Assembly: GCA_007570785.1 (NCBI GenBank)
Contig: ML661900.1
Location: forward strand, 8,626,039-8,690,038
Direction: 5' to 3'
Source: Antilocapra americana
Lineage: Eukaryota; Chordata; Mammalia; Artiodactyla; Antilocapridae
DNA: 64,000 nucleotides
Below the pieces are notes generated by a model that was not told the origin of the DNA, did no database searches, and saw only the letters and a list, made by a program, of their open reading frames with translations. Both the position numbers and the translations under genes were made by a program. Below, piece by piece: positions 21,551-32,870 of the stretch; position 1 is the stretch's first letter; each line of letters opens with the position of its first letter.

Positions 21551-22248
21551 TATTTTTGACTTCTTTGATATTCTCTTTGGATAAAGATTGTTTATAAAAG
21601 ATGTAGAGCAGGGTGTATAGCATACCACTATATATAAAATGAGGGGAATAAATTATATTTATTTTACTGAATTTTCATAAATAAATTCTTAAATGTTACA
21701 AAAAACCCTGCCAGCAATAATTACTGTAAAGGTAGGGGGAGTAACTTGGCAGACAGGAGACAGCAATGAATGTATTTTGCTTGATTTTTATATTTGAAGC
21801 ATATATTGCCTAGTCTTAAATTGTATATTAAATTTTAAAAAGAAAATTAAAAATATGTAGGAAATAAAACATATGTAGAAATTTTAAAAAATGATGAGGA
21901 AAATTCTGAGAAGTAGGAATATGAGAAAGAATTAGTCTAACATACTAAAATACAAAGTATTGAACATTAAAATGGTGTGATAATGGTATAACAACAGAGA
22001 GACATATCAAAGAAAAGAATTAGATATTCTAGGATAGACACAATGCATAATGATAGTTATGTATATGTTAAAGTTAGTATCTAAAATCAACTGGGGAAAA
22101 GATAGAATACCTAGGAAGTGACATTAGAACAACTAGGAAGACATCTGAAAACAATAAATTTGGACCAAAATGCAATGTTTATTAGGATATATTTCAAATA
22201 GGTAAAATAGTTAAATATAAGAAGTTAACTATAAAAGTGCTAGAAGAG
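21551..22248. other. Unassigned AT-rich sequence
   Basis: No gene or nameable repeat was seen. The stretch is A-rich at 21830-21900. Confidence 0.4.
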
Positions 22249-22259
22249 AACATGAAGTG

Positions 22260-22380
22260 TATGCGTCTATACTCAGTCCTGTCTGACTTTGCTACCCCCT
22301 GGACTGTAGCCCTCCGGGCTCCTCTGTCCATGGAATTTTCCAGGCAAGAACAGTGGAGTGGGCCACCAATTTCTTCTCTA
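22260..22380 (-). mobile_element. BovA SINE 3' fragment, minus strand
   Basis: Only the BovA half is present (about 120 bp); the tRNA-related head is missing. Flanking repeats aacatgaagtg (22249-22259) and aacatgaggtg (22381-22391) differ at one base, consistent with a target duplication. The copy was therefore probably 5'-truncated on insertion. Confidence 0.82.
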
Positions 22381-22473
22381 AACATGAGGTGATTCACTTA
22401 TAAATTGAGGGTGGAAAGAACTTTTTGATTTGATTAAAAATCTGAAGGGCATAAAGGAAATGATTGTTAAACA

Positions 22474-22550
22474 GAAGAGACAGAGAGACAGGCAAACAGA
22501 GCCAGAGAGACAGAGACAGAGAGGAAGATAGAATCAGAGAGAAGAAAATT
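22474..22550. repeat. Purine-rich (CAGAGA/GA)n low-complexity tract
   Basis: Nearly all A and G on the plus strand, with repeated GACAGAGA units. It is a possible triplex-forming tract. Confidence 0.8.
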
Positions 22551-22639
22551 AAAATCATAGCACTGACAGAGTTCCCAAAGTCTGACAGTACTCTGATTGT
22601 AGGAGGTATAAATTTATATAATTTTAATGATGAGTAAAT

Positions 22640-23175
22640 TGCCAAAGTATATCAAAATTATAAAAAATATTTTTAAATTGCATATTCTTTGACTGAGTAC
22701 TTCTATTTCTGAGAATCTAAAATAGAGTTTTACTTGCCTCTGTACAAAATCGCAAATATACAAGGGAATTTTTCCAGGATTGTTTATGTTAGTTTGAACT
22801 ATATGAAATTGATATTTTATATGGTTCAAAAGCATTTGAATGCTGGCAGTTTAATATGGTTCAGCCTGTAATAGCAAAGATTGAAAAAAGTATTTGTTAA
22901 TAGGATGTGGTTCAATAAATTATACTGCATCAAGTTAAAGTAATAGCATGAAAATAATTAAGTTAATCTGTTCATTCAACTCAGGAAAGATGGCCAATAT
23001 ATGTTGTTATATGGGGAGAGAAAAGATATTTTAACAATGTGTATCCTATATTGTATTTTGTGTAAAAGTGAGGAAAAGTGGGGGAATATATTTAAGTGCA
23101 TAAAAATACAAAATCCTGAAATTTATAATGGTTAGCTTTTGCAAGGAGATGGGTCAGAGCCTCTGCATGTGGACC
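22640..23175 (+). mobile_element. Ancient L1M LINE 3' region, plus strand
   Basis: Diverged L1M text in order: ttgactgagtacttctatttctgag, an aggattgtttatgtt-like stretch, cctgtaatagcaaagattg, gtggttcaataaattatactgcatc, a gaaagatggccaatatatgttg motif, and a ggttagcttttgcaaggagat end. These match the end of ORF2 and the 3' UTR of old mammalian L1s. Confidence 0.68.
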
Positions 23176-23444
23176 TCATCATTATTTGGAAGTGAGAGAT
23201 GTGTGTGCAGTTGGCAAATGTATGGCCCTCTTGGTGGTGGGTGACTTTGTATATCATGCCTAGAGGTGTGGATATGAGGGAATTTGCACTGAATATGTTT
23301 TAGTGTGTCTTAACATTTGAACTCCATGGGTGTTTTACCTATGTACAAATTAAACATATCCAATATTTTCTGTATAAAACAAGGAGTTTCTTCATTGTTC
23401 CTGTGAGACAGGAAATTTTTTTTAGTCGTGCATTTCTCATTTTT

Positions 23445-23509
23445 ATTGTTGTTCACTAAGTTTTGTCTGACTCTTTGCAACCCCATGGACGACAGGGTGC
23501 CAGGCTTGT
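23445..23509 (-). mobile_element. Short BovA or BovB 3' end fragment, minus strand
   Basis: About 65 bases match the shared 3' end of BovB and BovA (gtctgactctttgcaaccccatgg, ccaggctt). It is too short to tell LINE from SINE. Confidence 0.7.
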
Positions 23510-23629
23510 CAATAAAATGTTCTGATGTACAGAATTATCTTATAGGCATTGCCAATATTTAATGGGTTAAAATAAAATAAGTTTAGTAAGCATTTCATAA
23601 ACTTTTCAGAAAATGTTTCAAGCAGCCTG

Positions 23630-23765
23630 CTTTGGTACAGTGGCAGAAATGAGGATTTGAAGTCTCACCTCTGCCACATTAGTGCTTCCTGTGGGGTCTG
23701 CAGAAAGTCACTTAACATCTCTAAACCTATATTTTCTCACCTGCAAAACTGGAATAATAGCTTAA
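23630..23765 (+). mobile_element. MIR SINE, plus strand
   Basis: Clear MIR core: gtggcagaaatgaggatttgaag, cacctctgccacatta, gaaagtcacttaacatctc, then a ctgcaaaactggaataatag end. Confidence 0.78.
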
Positions 23766-23997
23766 AACATTTTTTATAAGTCAGAAGTATTTGAAATTTT
23801 GACATGTCAAAAGCATTGTAAGTGAAAAGCAAAGTTGTTTTAAAGAATAAATATTTATAGTAACAGAAGTTTGGTTCTGTAGAGAAGAAGTTTAAAAGAA
23901 TTTTGCTATATGAACTTCTATATACATACAAAGAGATTATTACAGACTCACAGGGAATGGGTCACTGAGTCGAAAGTAGGGTAAATATGAGTATATA
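23766..23997. other. Unassigned sequence between MIR and Bov-tA
   Basis: Nothing recognised. Confidence 0.35.
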
Positions 23998-23998
23998 A

Positions 23999-24217
23999 TG
24001 GGCTTCCCAGGAGGTGCTAGTGGTAATGAACCCGCCTTTCAAAACAGGAGACATAATGAGACATGGATTCGATCCCTGGGTTGGCAAGATCTCCAGGAGA
24101 AGGAGACGGCAACCCACTCCAGTATGCTTGCCTGGAGAATCCCGTGGACAGAGGAGCCTGGCAAGGCCACCGTGTTACATGGGTTCAGACACGACTGACT
24201 CGACTTAGCACGCATGC
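23999..24217 (+). mobile_element. Bov-tA SINE, plus strand
   Basis: Head ggcttcccaggaggtgctag (changed relative to the usual ctggtggctcag) through the BovA body to cttagcacgcatgc. Short flanking matches, ataatg, lie at each end. Confidence 0.9.
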
Positions 24218-24307
24218 ATAATGTGCCACAGTACAACCAGGGCTCGGACAGATGCTGTGCTCGTGTACTCACCACCTCCCCACCGTGACCAACAGCAGCA
24301 CAAGTTG

Positions 24308-24578
24308 TGTTGTTCAGTCATTCAGTTGTGTCCGACTCTTTGTGACTCCATGAACTGCAGCACGCCAGGCTTTCCTGGAGCTTGCTCAAACTCATGTACA
24401 CTGAGTCAGTGATGCCGTCCTCCCATCTCATCCTCTGTCATCCCCTTCTTCTGCCTTCAATCTTTCCCAGCATTAGGGTCTTTTCAAATGAGTCAGTTCA
24501 TTGCATCAGGTGGCCTTCAGCTTCAGCATCAGTCCTTCCAGTGAATATTCAGGGTTGATTTCCTTTGGGATTGACTGG
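24308..24578 (-). mobile_element. BovB LINE 3' end, minus strand
   Basis: The 3' terminal 270 bp of BovB in complement, from the CAGTT-type tail to ggttgatttcctttgggattgactgg. It has internal deletions relative to the 890-1647 copy (for example about 40 bases lost near 24378). It lies about 70 bp from the plus-strand BovB at 24650 but is a separate insertion, since both keep their own 3' ends. Confidence 0.88.
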
Positions 24579-25089
24579 TAGTTTTTACTTACTAAGTCCT
24601 GACCATTTGTTAGGTTTGGTGTGGTGCATGGCATTTTTTTGTTTCAAAGTTCCCATGGACCACTACCTTCTTGTGGTGAAGGGGCTTGTGTGAGTTAATG
24701 AAGGTATGAACCATGCCATGTAGGGCCACTTAAGACAGATGGGTCATAGTGGAGAGTTCTAACAAAACGTGGTTCACTGGAGGAAGGAATGGCAAACCAC
24801 TCTGGTATTCCTGTCCATGAGAAATCCATGAAGTATAATAAGGCAAAATGATATGACACCAGAAGATTAGCCCCCAAGGTCAGAATGTGTTCGGTATGCT
24901 ACTTGGGAAGAGTGGAGGGCAAATACAAACAGCTCCAGAATGAATGAAACGGCTGGGCCAAAGCAGAAATAATGCTCAGTTGTGGATGTATCTGGTGGTG
25001 AAAGTAAAGTCCGATGCTGTAAAGAACAGTTTTGTGTAGGATCCATATTAGGCCCATGGATCAAGATAAATTGAAGGTGAAGAAGCTCT

Positions 25090-27060
25090 ATACAGTCAAC
25101 AAAAACAAAGCTTGGAGCTGAATGTGGCTCAGATCATTATCTCCTTATTGCAAAATTCAGGCTTAAAATGAAGAAAATAGGGAACACCACTAGGCCATTC
25201 AGGTGTGGCCTAAATCAAATCCCTTATGATTATGCAGTGAGGGTGACAAATAGAATCAAGGGATTATATCTGTTAGACAGAGTGCCTGAAGAACTGAGGA
25301 CAGAAATTCATAACATTGTACAGGAGTCAGTGACCCAAACATTCCATAAGAAACAGAAATGCAAGAAGGCCAAGTGATTGTCTGAGGAGTCTTTACACAT
25401 AACTGAGATAAGAAGACAAGCAAAGAACAAGGGAAAAAGGAAAGGTATAGTCAACTGAATGTAGAGTTCCAGAGAAGAGCAAGGAGAGATAAGAAGGTCT
25501 TCTTCAATTAAAAGTGAAAAGAAGTAGGACAATAGACTGGGAAAGACGAGGTCTCTTCAAGAAAATTGAAAATATCAAGGAAACATTTCATGCAAGGATA
25601 GGCACAACAGACAGGAATGGTGAGAGATCTTTTTAATCTCTTTTAACATAAGTGGGGAGATTTAAAAGGGGTGGCAAGAATAAACAGAACTATACAAAAA
25701 AGATCCTAATGACTCGAATAACCACCATGGTATAGTCACTCACCAAGAGCCTGACATCCTGGACTGTGAAGTCAAGTGGGCCTTAGGAAGCATTATTACA
25801 AATAAGGCTAGTGGAGGTGATGGAATTCCAAATGAGCTATTTAAAATCCTAAAAGATGGTGCTGTGAAAGTGCTGCACTCAATATACCAGCAAGTTTGGC
25901 AAACTCAGCAGTAGTCACAGGACTGGAAAAGATCAATTTTCATTCTAATCCTAAATATGGGCAATGCCAAAGAATGTACAAACGACTAGACAATTGTGTT
26001 CATTTCCCAAGCTACCAAGGCTTGCCTAGTGGTTCAGCTGGTAAAGAATCCACCTGCAATGTGGGAGACATAGTTTTGATCCCTGGGTTGGGAAGATTCC
26101 CCGGAGAAGGGAACAGCTACCCACTCTAGTATTCTGGCCTGGAGAATTCCATGGGCTGTATAGTCCATGGGGTCACAAAGAGTCGGACATGACTGAGTGA
26201 CTCTCACATTCACATGCTACCAAGGTTATTGTCACAATCATTCAAGCTAGGCTTTAGTAGTACATGAACCAAGAACTTTCAGATGTATAAGATGAGTTTA
26301 GAGAAAGCAGAGGAACAAGAGATTTAATTTCCAACATTTGTTGGATCATAGAGAAAACCAAGTCATTCCAGAAAAGCATCTACTTCTGCTTCATTGACTA
26401 TGCAAAAGCCTTTGAACCGTGGATCACAACAACCTGTGGAAAATTCTTAAAAAGATGGAAATACCAGACCATCTGACCTGCCTCCTGAGGAACCTGTATA
26501 AAGATTAAGGAGCAACAGTAAGATTTTACGTGGAACAAGGACAGGTTCAAAGTTGGAAAAGGAGTATGACAAGACTGTATATTGTCACTCTGTTTATTTA
26601 ACTTATATGCAGAGTACATCATGTCAAATGCCAGGCTGGTTGAACCACAAGCTGAAATCAAGATTGGTGAAAGAAATATCAACAATCTCAGATATGCAGA
26701 TGATATCACTCTAATGACAGAAAATGAAGGAGTCTCTTGATGAGAGTGAAAGAGGAGAGTTAAAAAGCTGGCTTAAAACTCAACATTCAAAAAACTAAGA
26801 TCATGACATCCAGCCCCATCATATCATGGAAAATATATGGGGACAAAGTAGAAGCAGGGGCAGATTTTATTTTCCTGGGCTCCAAAATCACTGCAGATGG
26901 TGACTGCAGCCATACAATTAAAAGACACTTGCTCCTTGGAAGGAAAGCTATGACAAACCTAGACAGTGTATTAAAAAGCAGGGACATCACTTTACCAGCA
27001 AAGGTCCATATAGTCAAGGCTATAGTGTTTTCGTTAGTCATATTAGAGATGTAAGAGTTG
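25090..27060 (+). pseudogene. BovB pol remnant (reverse transcriptase)
   Basis: Frames in pieces: 25168-25377 (the linker after the endonuclease, with PFRCGLNQIPYDYAV), then broken stretches to 26400, the palm with NNLRYADD (catalytic YADD at 26693-26704), and 26803-27054 (thumb, DFIFLGSKITADGDCSH). Frameshifts and stops separate them, and the SINE at 26021 splits the fingers. Both endonuclease catalytic centre and reading frame are lost. Confidence 0.85.
26021..26215 (+). mobile_element. Bov-tA SINE nested in BovB, plus strand
   Basis: Bov-tA from the cttgcctagtggttcagctgg head to ctctcacattcacat. The 10-bp target duplication gctaccaagg lies at 26011-26020 and 26216-26225, and BovB sequence is continuous across it. 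It is therefore younger than the host BovB. Confidence 0.95.
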
Positions 27061-27692
27061 GACCATGAAGAAGACTGAGTGCCTAAGCACTGATGCTTTT
27101 GAATTGCAGTGCTGGAGAAGACTCGTGAGAGTCCTTTGGACTGCAAGGAGATCAAATCAGTCAATCCTAAAGTAAATCAGTCCTGAATACTCATTGGAAG
27201 GAGTGATACTGAGGCTTGAGCTCCAATACCTTGGTCATCTGATTCGAACAGCTGACTTATTGGAAAAGTCCCTGATGCTGGGAAAGATTAAGAGCAGAAA
27301 GGAACATCAGAGGATGAGTTGGCTGGATGGTATCACCAATGCGATGGACATAAACTTGCACAAATTTTGAGAGATGGTGAGGGACAGGGAGGCCTGGCCT
27401 ACTGCAGTCAATGGGATTGCAAAAAGTTGGACACTACTGGGCGACTGAACAACAACATTTCTTTGACCATGATCTCCTGTTTATATATTTCATAGCTGTT
27501 ATTATTTATTAATATTTTAGAGTAACTAATAGCTTCTTGGGTACTAATGTTTTGCTGAAGAAGACAGTTTAGGAAACTATGTGCTAGAGAACACAGTAAA
27601 GGAGTCAGTCATCTTTTTCTGGAATAAGGAAAGAGTTATTTCATGGAAAGTTAAAGATAGGTACATTAAATTATATATATATCCATTTTAGT

Positions 27693-27896
27693 GGTGTGAG
27701 TGAGTGAAAGTTGCTCAGTTGTGTCTAACTCTTTGTGATCCCATGGACTGTATAGTCCACTGAATTCTCCAGGCCAGAATACTGGAGTGGGTAGCCTTTC
27801 CCTTCTCCAGGGGATCTTCCCAACCCAGGGATCAAACCCAGGTCTCCCGCATCCCAGGTAAATTCTTTATCAGCAGAGCCACAAGGGAAGCCCAAT
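27693..27896 (-). mobile_element. Bov-tA SINE, minus strand
   Basis: From gtgtgagtgagtgaaagttgctcag (tail complement) to the head complement agagccacaagggaagccc. Flanks ttttagt at 27686-27692 and 27897-27903 form a 7-bp target duplication. Confidence 0.92.
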
Positions 27897-27950
27897 TTTT
27901 AGTTAATGGTAGTATATAATTTAATATATTGACAAGTTTTATATTATTTG

Positions 27951-28155
27951 AAAGTGAAAGTGTTAGTCACTCAGTCGTGTCTGACTCTTTGGGACCCCAT
28001 AGACTGTAGTCCATCAGGCTCCTCTGTCCATGGAATTCTCCAGGCAAGAATACTGGAGTGGGTTGCTATTTCTGTCTCCAGGGCATCTTCCTGACCCAGG
28101 GTTCAAACCCAGATCTCCTGCATTGCAAGCAGATTCTTTATCATCTGAGCCACCA
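27951..28155 (-). mobile_element. Bov-tA SINE, minus strand
   Basis: Begins with gaaagtgaaagtgttagtcactcag and ends at atctgagccacca; the last part of the head is missing. It lies only 55 bp from the preceding SINE and in the same orientation, but is a separate copy with different changes. Confidence 0.92.
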
Positions 28156-28935
28156 TTACAGAATGATTTAATACTATCATGTGTTATATTAAATATAAAT
28201 TAGACTTTCCCTGTAGAATATCTTTTCTTTATATTAGGGCTAGTTTTCAGAATGAGAAAAAAGTTCTTTTGACTGTGGTAATACATCTAATTCTGAAGTC
28301 GAATGTGAGCATTCATTTCACCTAGAAACAATATTCAGGAAGTCCTGCAGTCTTCATGTTTATTTTGAGTTTCTTTTATTTGGATGAGTGCCCTCAAGTA
28401 TTTCTAGACTGCCAAGTCAAAGGAACATTATATTGGATATATTTTAAAATTTTTAATTATATTATCTTTTCATTATTAATTATAGTGATGCACATACTAT
28501 ATTTTCAAAGGTTTCTGTTGCTGTTGTTATTGTTTTTTTAAGTCCATGTAGGTTAGAGTAATCATAAAATTGTTCTTTTAAACACTGACAGTTCTTCCTT
28601 CCTCCTGGAATTCTCAGCTGTTTACAAGTTTCTTCATGGTTGTAGTTGATTTATGTCCCCAGAAAATGACTACTCAAGGTGTAAAAACTTATATAAGCTG
28701 ACAGTTTCCTTTTAACTACATGGCTAAAAAGGATATAGTAATTTCAGTTAGTAGAAAAATATTGCACTCATAGCATATGGCCCAGATTTGAGTTTCTGAA
28801 ATTGATATTAATGTTGCAGTCCATATAAATATTGTGGCAAAAAAAACATGTCATTTTGAAATGTAAGTGATTAAGAAAAAGGCTAATTTCCTTCAAATTT
28901 GGAAGAATACTGAGATTGTGTATACTTTGTGAGCA
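28156..28935. other. Unassigned sequence
   Basis: AT-rich with a TTG-type low-complexity run near 28515. No gene recognised. Confidence 0.4.
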
Positions 28936-29045
28936 AATTTTATTGCAGACCAGAGAGCTGAAGATACTAGCTCAAGGTTAACAAATATGTTGTTGAAAGA
29001 GTCAGAATTCAAAGGCTAAATCCCTCCCCACGGCTCTTTCTATTA
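28936..29045 (-). mobile_element. MIR SINE, minus strand
   Basis: Complement MIR text: ttgcagaccagagagctgaag, then ctcaaggttaacaaatatg, agagtcagaattcaaaggc and a ctctttctattac end. Confidence 0.6.
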
Positions 29046-29439
29046 CATGTCTTCTGTCATCATTCCTAATACTTTGCCTTTAGACAGTTTATAAATTTTT
29101 GTTCTGTAAATTCTCCTAGGGCTTCATTATGCCAAAGGCTGAATTGCTGTCATTTTCTTCCCTGCTTATCTTGGTTTCCAAAGAAAATAAAAATAAAACA
29201 CTCAGGGTTTATTTAGCACCTATTTTGGACCCATCAGTATTTGAGGTGAGAATAGATGTAAGTCCTATTCATGCCCATAGGTTTCTCCAATGGTAGCACA
29301 ATTACTGGTCAAATACTTTGGTTTCATCTGAATATTGGAAAACAAATGATTATTTTTAAATTATTAAGAAGGAATTCCAGTCTTACTTTCAGTTTCATTC
29401 ATTTTGATTAAAATCAACGTTAGTGGGCTAAGTGGATGA
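29046..29439. other. Unassigned sequence
   Basis: Nothing recognised. Confidence 0.35.
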
Positions 29440-29725
29440 AAGGAGTTAAAAAGTACAAACTTCCAGTTATAAAATTAATCATAAGGATATAATATATAGC
29501 ATGTGACTATAGTTAATAATACTATATTGCATATTTGAAAGTTGCTAAGAGTAAATCTTGAAAGTTCTCATCACATGAAACAAATGCTGTAAGCATAGAT
29601 GGTGATGGATGTTAACTAGATAGATGTATTATGGTGATCATTTTGCAATATATATAAAGTATTACATTATGAACCTAAAACTAATATAATGATATGTATC
29701 AATAATGTCTAAATAAAGTCAGCAC
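29440..29725 (+). mobile_element. L1MA-like LINE 3' UTR, plus strand
   Basis: Characteristic L1 3' UTR order: a gcatgtgactatagttaataatact motif, tatttgaaagttgctaagag, ttctcatcac, a ttaactagatagatgt stretch, tggtgatcattttgcaatatat, and a tatgtatcaataatgtct end. It is better conserved than the other L1M pieces, so it is a relatively younger L1M subfamily. Confidence 0.78.
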
Positions 29726-29734
29726 CAAAACTGT

Positions 29735-30690
29735 TCTAAAGCTTGAACTTTTCCTTGTATATCCAACTCTATGCTTGACATCATTACTTGGATTCTTAAT
29801 AGGCAACACAAAGTCCACATGTCCAAAGCTCAAAACTTCATCAATTCATCTATTTCCTAATGGCTCTTATTTCTGGAAATTTTGACAACATTCATTCAGT
29901 TGCTTGGGCCAAAAATCTTGAAGTCATTCTCAATTCTTCTCTTTCCCTCATGTCTTACATCCAAGTCATCTCTATTGGCTTTATTTTCAAAATTTATTAT
30001 GAATTTAACATCTGATCATCGTTTTTATTATCCTCCTAGTTCATTGTTCATACTATTGCAGTAGCATCCTAATTAGTCTCTGCTTCTACCCTTTTGCTAC
30101 CATAACCTAGTCTCCACATGTTGGCTACATTAAAACTACAATTGGATTATTACATTTTTGTTCTTAAATACTTTCCCAGCACATTCAGAACAAAATGCAA
30201 ATTTGAAGCAATTTTTATTGGCCTATAATAACCCATATGATCTTAAAGTTTTGTTTATTCTTATCTCATTTCCTACTTGCCCGCTTAGTTCTACCCACAC
30301 AGTTGGTTTGGCTGGAATTTGAACCTGCCCAGCATACTAATACCTCAAGGCCTTTACCCTTAGTCTCTTTGCTTGGGATGATCTTTGCTCAGATATTTGT
30401 AGTATTCTCTCCTTTACTTTATCCTCTTATTTATTCAGATATTGATTCTTTTAAAATAATTTTCCTGACCACTATACCTATTGTAAAACTTCCTGTATTC
30501 CGTAACCAATTACCTGCTCTATTTTGTTGGGGTTTTTTTTTTGTCTCTTATTACAGCTTAACATTATAATATGCACTGTATTGGTTATTGCCTGCCTTCT
30601 TCAGCTGAATGTTAGCTGCATAAATGCCATTGTTTACTGCTGTATTTCAAGTGTCCAATACAGGGCATGGCTCATAGATGATATTTTGCA
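29735..30690 (+). mobile_element. L2 LINE, about 950 bp, plus strand
   Basis: The longest L2 in the window, with collinear motifs: cttgaagtcattctcaattc (29920), catccaagtcatctctattgg (29962), attgcagtagcatcctaattagtctctgcttc (30054), ttacccttagtctctttgcttgggatgat (30355), ttttcctgaccac (30460) and the 3' end agtgtccaatacagggcatgg (30649). The short frames inside (29882-30064 and 30237-30569) are translations of this dead LINE. Confidence 0.78.
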
Positions 30691-30729
30691 ATGAAAACAA
30701 AACTAGATACACACAAATATCAAATTGTA

Positions 30730-31120
30730 GTTTTAAGCTCTTTAAAGGACTGTTGACTGAGACAAGGAGAGGTGGAAGCATTCTCTGAGGAAGAGTATCT
30801 CTGAGCCTAGATCTAAAGGGAGTAATGAAAATTAACTAGGTTAAGAGAAAAGTGGAAGTCTTCTGAGTAGTACAAGGGCTTGCAAAGTGTGAGAATCTGA
30901 AGCAAGAAGGCCTTGTTGCTGGTGCAGAGAAAGCAGAAGTGGGCATGGGCAGAGGAATGTTAAAACATGCAGAGATGGAGAGGTAAGTAGGAGCTTGATC
31001 ATGCAAGGCTTTGTTTTTTATGTAGATCATGTGGGTTTTTTAAAATCTTAACAACAATAGAAAGCCTTTTTGATGTTTTAAGCAGGGTGGTATCATGTCA
31101 AATACATGTTTTTAAAATGT
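30730..31120 (-). mobile_element. L2 LINE fragment, minus strand
   Basis: Complement of L2: gaggaagagtatctctgag, gaagcaagaaggccttg, agagatggagaggtaag, a gatcatgcaaggctttgt motif and agcagggtggtatcatgtc. It lies directly next to the plus-strand L2 and covers part of the same L2 region in opposite orientation, so it is a second copy. Confidence 0.68.
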
Positions 31121-31140
31121 CAATATAATTATAAGACATG

Positions 31141-31210
31141 AAAACCTGGCATGCTGCAGCCCATAAAGTCATAAAGAATTGGACACAACTGAGCAACAGA
31201 ACAGCAGCAA
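31141..31210 (+). mobile_element. BovB LINE extreme 3' end, plus strand
   Basis: Only about 70 bases: aaaacctggcatgctgcagccc to the acagaacagcagc tail. Flanking aattata at 31127-31133 and 31211-31217 may be its target duplication, which would make this an extremely 5'-truncated insertion. Confidence 0.78.
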
Positions 31211-31467
31211 AATTATAGTGTGAAGTTTGAAACAGGGAAAAGAGGTGATTAAACTAGTCCAGGAGAGAGATTATCAATCATTTACCATGGGGTAGTTGGT
31301 GGAAGTGCTATTTTTCCTTAGCTCTGAGTAATAAAGGGGTATATTATCTAAAGAGAAGTATAGAAGAAAATGTAACCAATTTTCTTGGACACTTGAAAAA
31401 TTAGTTACAAAATTTGTAACAAAAATATGGTTACAAAAATGTAACCATAGCTCATTATGTGCCAGTA

Positions 31468-31671
31468 CTGTGTCGCTCAGTCCTGTCTGACTCTTTGTGA
31501 CCCCATGGACCGTTGTCCACCAGGCTCCCCTCTCTGTGGGGTTCTCCAGGCAAGAGTACTAGAATGGGTTGCCATTTCCTTCTCCAGGAAATTTTCCTGA
31601 CCCAAAGATTGAAACTGGGTCTCCTGATTTGCAGGCAGATTCTTTACCATTTGAGCCACCAAGGAAGCCCC
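31468..31671 (-). mobile_element. Bov-tA SINE, minus strand
   Basis: From ctgtgtcgctcagtcctgtc to the head complement gccaccaaggaagcccc. Perfect 13-bp target duplication ttatgtgccagta at 31455-31467 and 31672-31684. Confidence 0.95.
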
Positions 31672-31734
31672 TTATGTGCCAGTAATTCTAGAGAATATTG
31701 GTGATTAAAATAGTCTGTACAATAGCTTGAACTA

Positions 31735-32260
31735 GAGACTCAGCCATTTATTCATTTAAAAATATTTTCGAGTTCCATTTGTGTGTCAGGTGCTGTGATA
31801 AAGATGGGAATGCATCTGTGAACAAAATGGTGAAACTTTCTGCCCACCAAGGGCCTATATTTTTACAAGAAAGAGATTGATATTATTCATATTGAATATA
31901 TATTTAGATCTCAGATAGTGGTAAGTTTTCTTGATATGCCCAAGAAGAAATTCTAATTAAGCAATTGAAAGGACCAGGAGCTCAGAGGAAATAGCTGTGC
32001 ATAGGACATATAAGATATAAAATACAAGGTATTTTGAAAGTCATCTATTGGTAGATAACTCTCAAATCATGAGTACACAAATAAAGAGCTTAGAAAGGGA
32101 GTATGAAGTAAGAAAAGAACCAGTCTAAATCCTAGCACTGAGCTGCCCCTATCTTTCATAACCCGGTAGAGAAAGATGATCCTTTAAAGGAGATAGAAGA
32201 AACAGTTAATTAGACATAAGAGCACATCAAGGATTGATATAGATATTATAAGATGATCAA
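31735..32260 (-). mobile_element. L2 LINE, minus strand (joined pieces)
   Basis: Starts with the complement of the L2 3' end (tttattcatttaaaaatatt, gtgtcaggtgctgtg, atctgtgaacaaaatgg), then continues with weaker matches to more internal L2 (agctcagaggaaatagc, actgagctgcccc at 32138, agatagaagaaac). A large internal part is missing between the pieces. Limits are approximate. Confidence 0.52.
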
Positions 32261-32479
32261 AGGATCAATAGCTCAAAGAAAATTGGTCATAGCACTGGTG
32301 CTACAAGGATGTGTGGCTTATTAGAAAAATTTGAAACAGCATTTGTTGAATATTTATATTTTCCCATTAAAACGATGGACAGGACTCTGGGATAGCTATG
32401 GTGATGTTCCCAACACAGTAATTTTTGTGTCACTGTCTTGCTAAAACATTACTTAAATAACTTTTTTCTTATGAAATGG

Positions 32480-32870
32480 ATAAGAAGTTTCAAAGGCTTG
32501 TGCTTCATCATGTAGTCTCAACTTTTCAACTGCAGCCTCATTTAGGAGGCAAACCTAGGTGAATCTTCTTTCCCCCTGCTTGAACCTTTTGCTCCCAGCC
32601 ATCTCACCATTTAAGTGTTCCTTCAAAAGTCCGAAAATTTCATATTTTTTTTAATTTGCTTATAGCATTTGATTTCTCTGGAATGCCTTCCTCATCCAAT
32701 CAATGATAGACCAGTTCTCATCATGTCTCTTCTAGAAGGTCTTCCTATTTTCACTCTGTGATTCATGAGAATAACTTATCAATACTCCACCATGATCGAG
32801 GACGGAGAGAGTTTATTATGTGCTTGTGTTCTCTACAACATCTAGCTCACGTCTCTGTTTGTTAAATATT
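32480..32870 (+). mobile_element. L2-like LINE fragment, plus strand
   Basis: Diverged L2 text: caaaggcttgtgcttcatcatgt, tctctggaatgccttcctc (32677), aaggtcttcctatt (32737) and a ctacaacatctagc 3' portion. Moderately supported by motif order. Confidence 0.5.

Larger units (their letters stand above)
24650..27455 (+). mobile_element. BovB LINE, nearly full span but internally deleted, plus strand
   Basis: Starts in the BovB 5' UTR (catggaccactaccttcttgtgg). At about 25077 it jumps from the first endonuclease codons directly to the end of the endonuclease region (agaagctctatacagtcaac), then runs through reverse transcriptase and thumb to the 3' end, with a CAACAAC tail. Many substitutions and frameshifts mark an older subfamily than the other copies. 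A Bov-tA (26021-26215) is nested in the region between fingers and palm. Confidence 0.92.

Noticed and set aside
24308..27455. One BovB with inverted 3' end
   Set aside because: Both the minus piece and the plus piece carry a genuine 3' end; twin priming inverts the 5' end, so these are two insertions.
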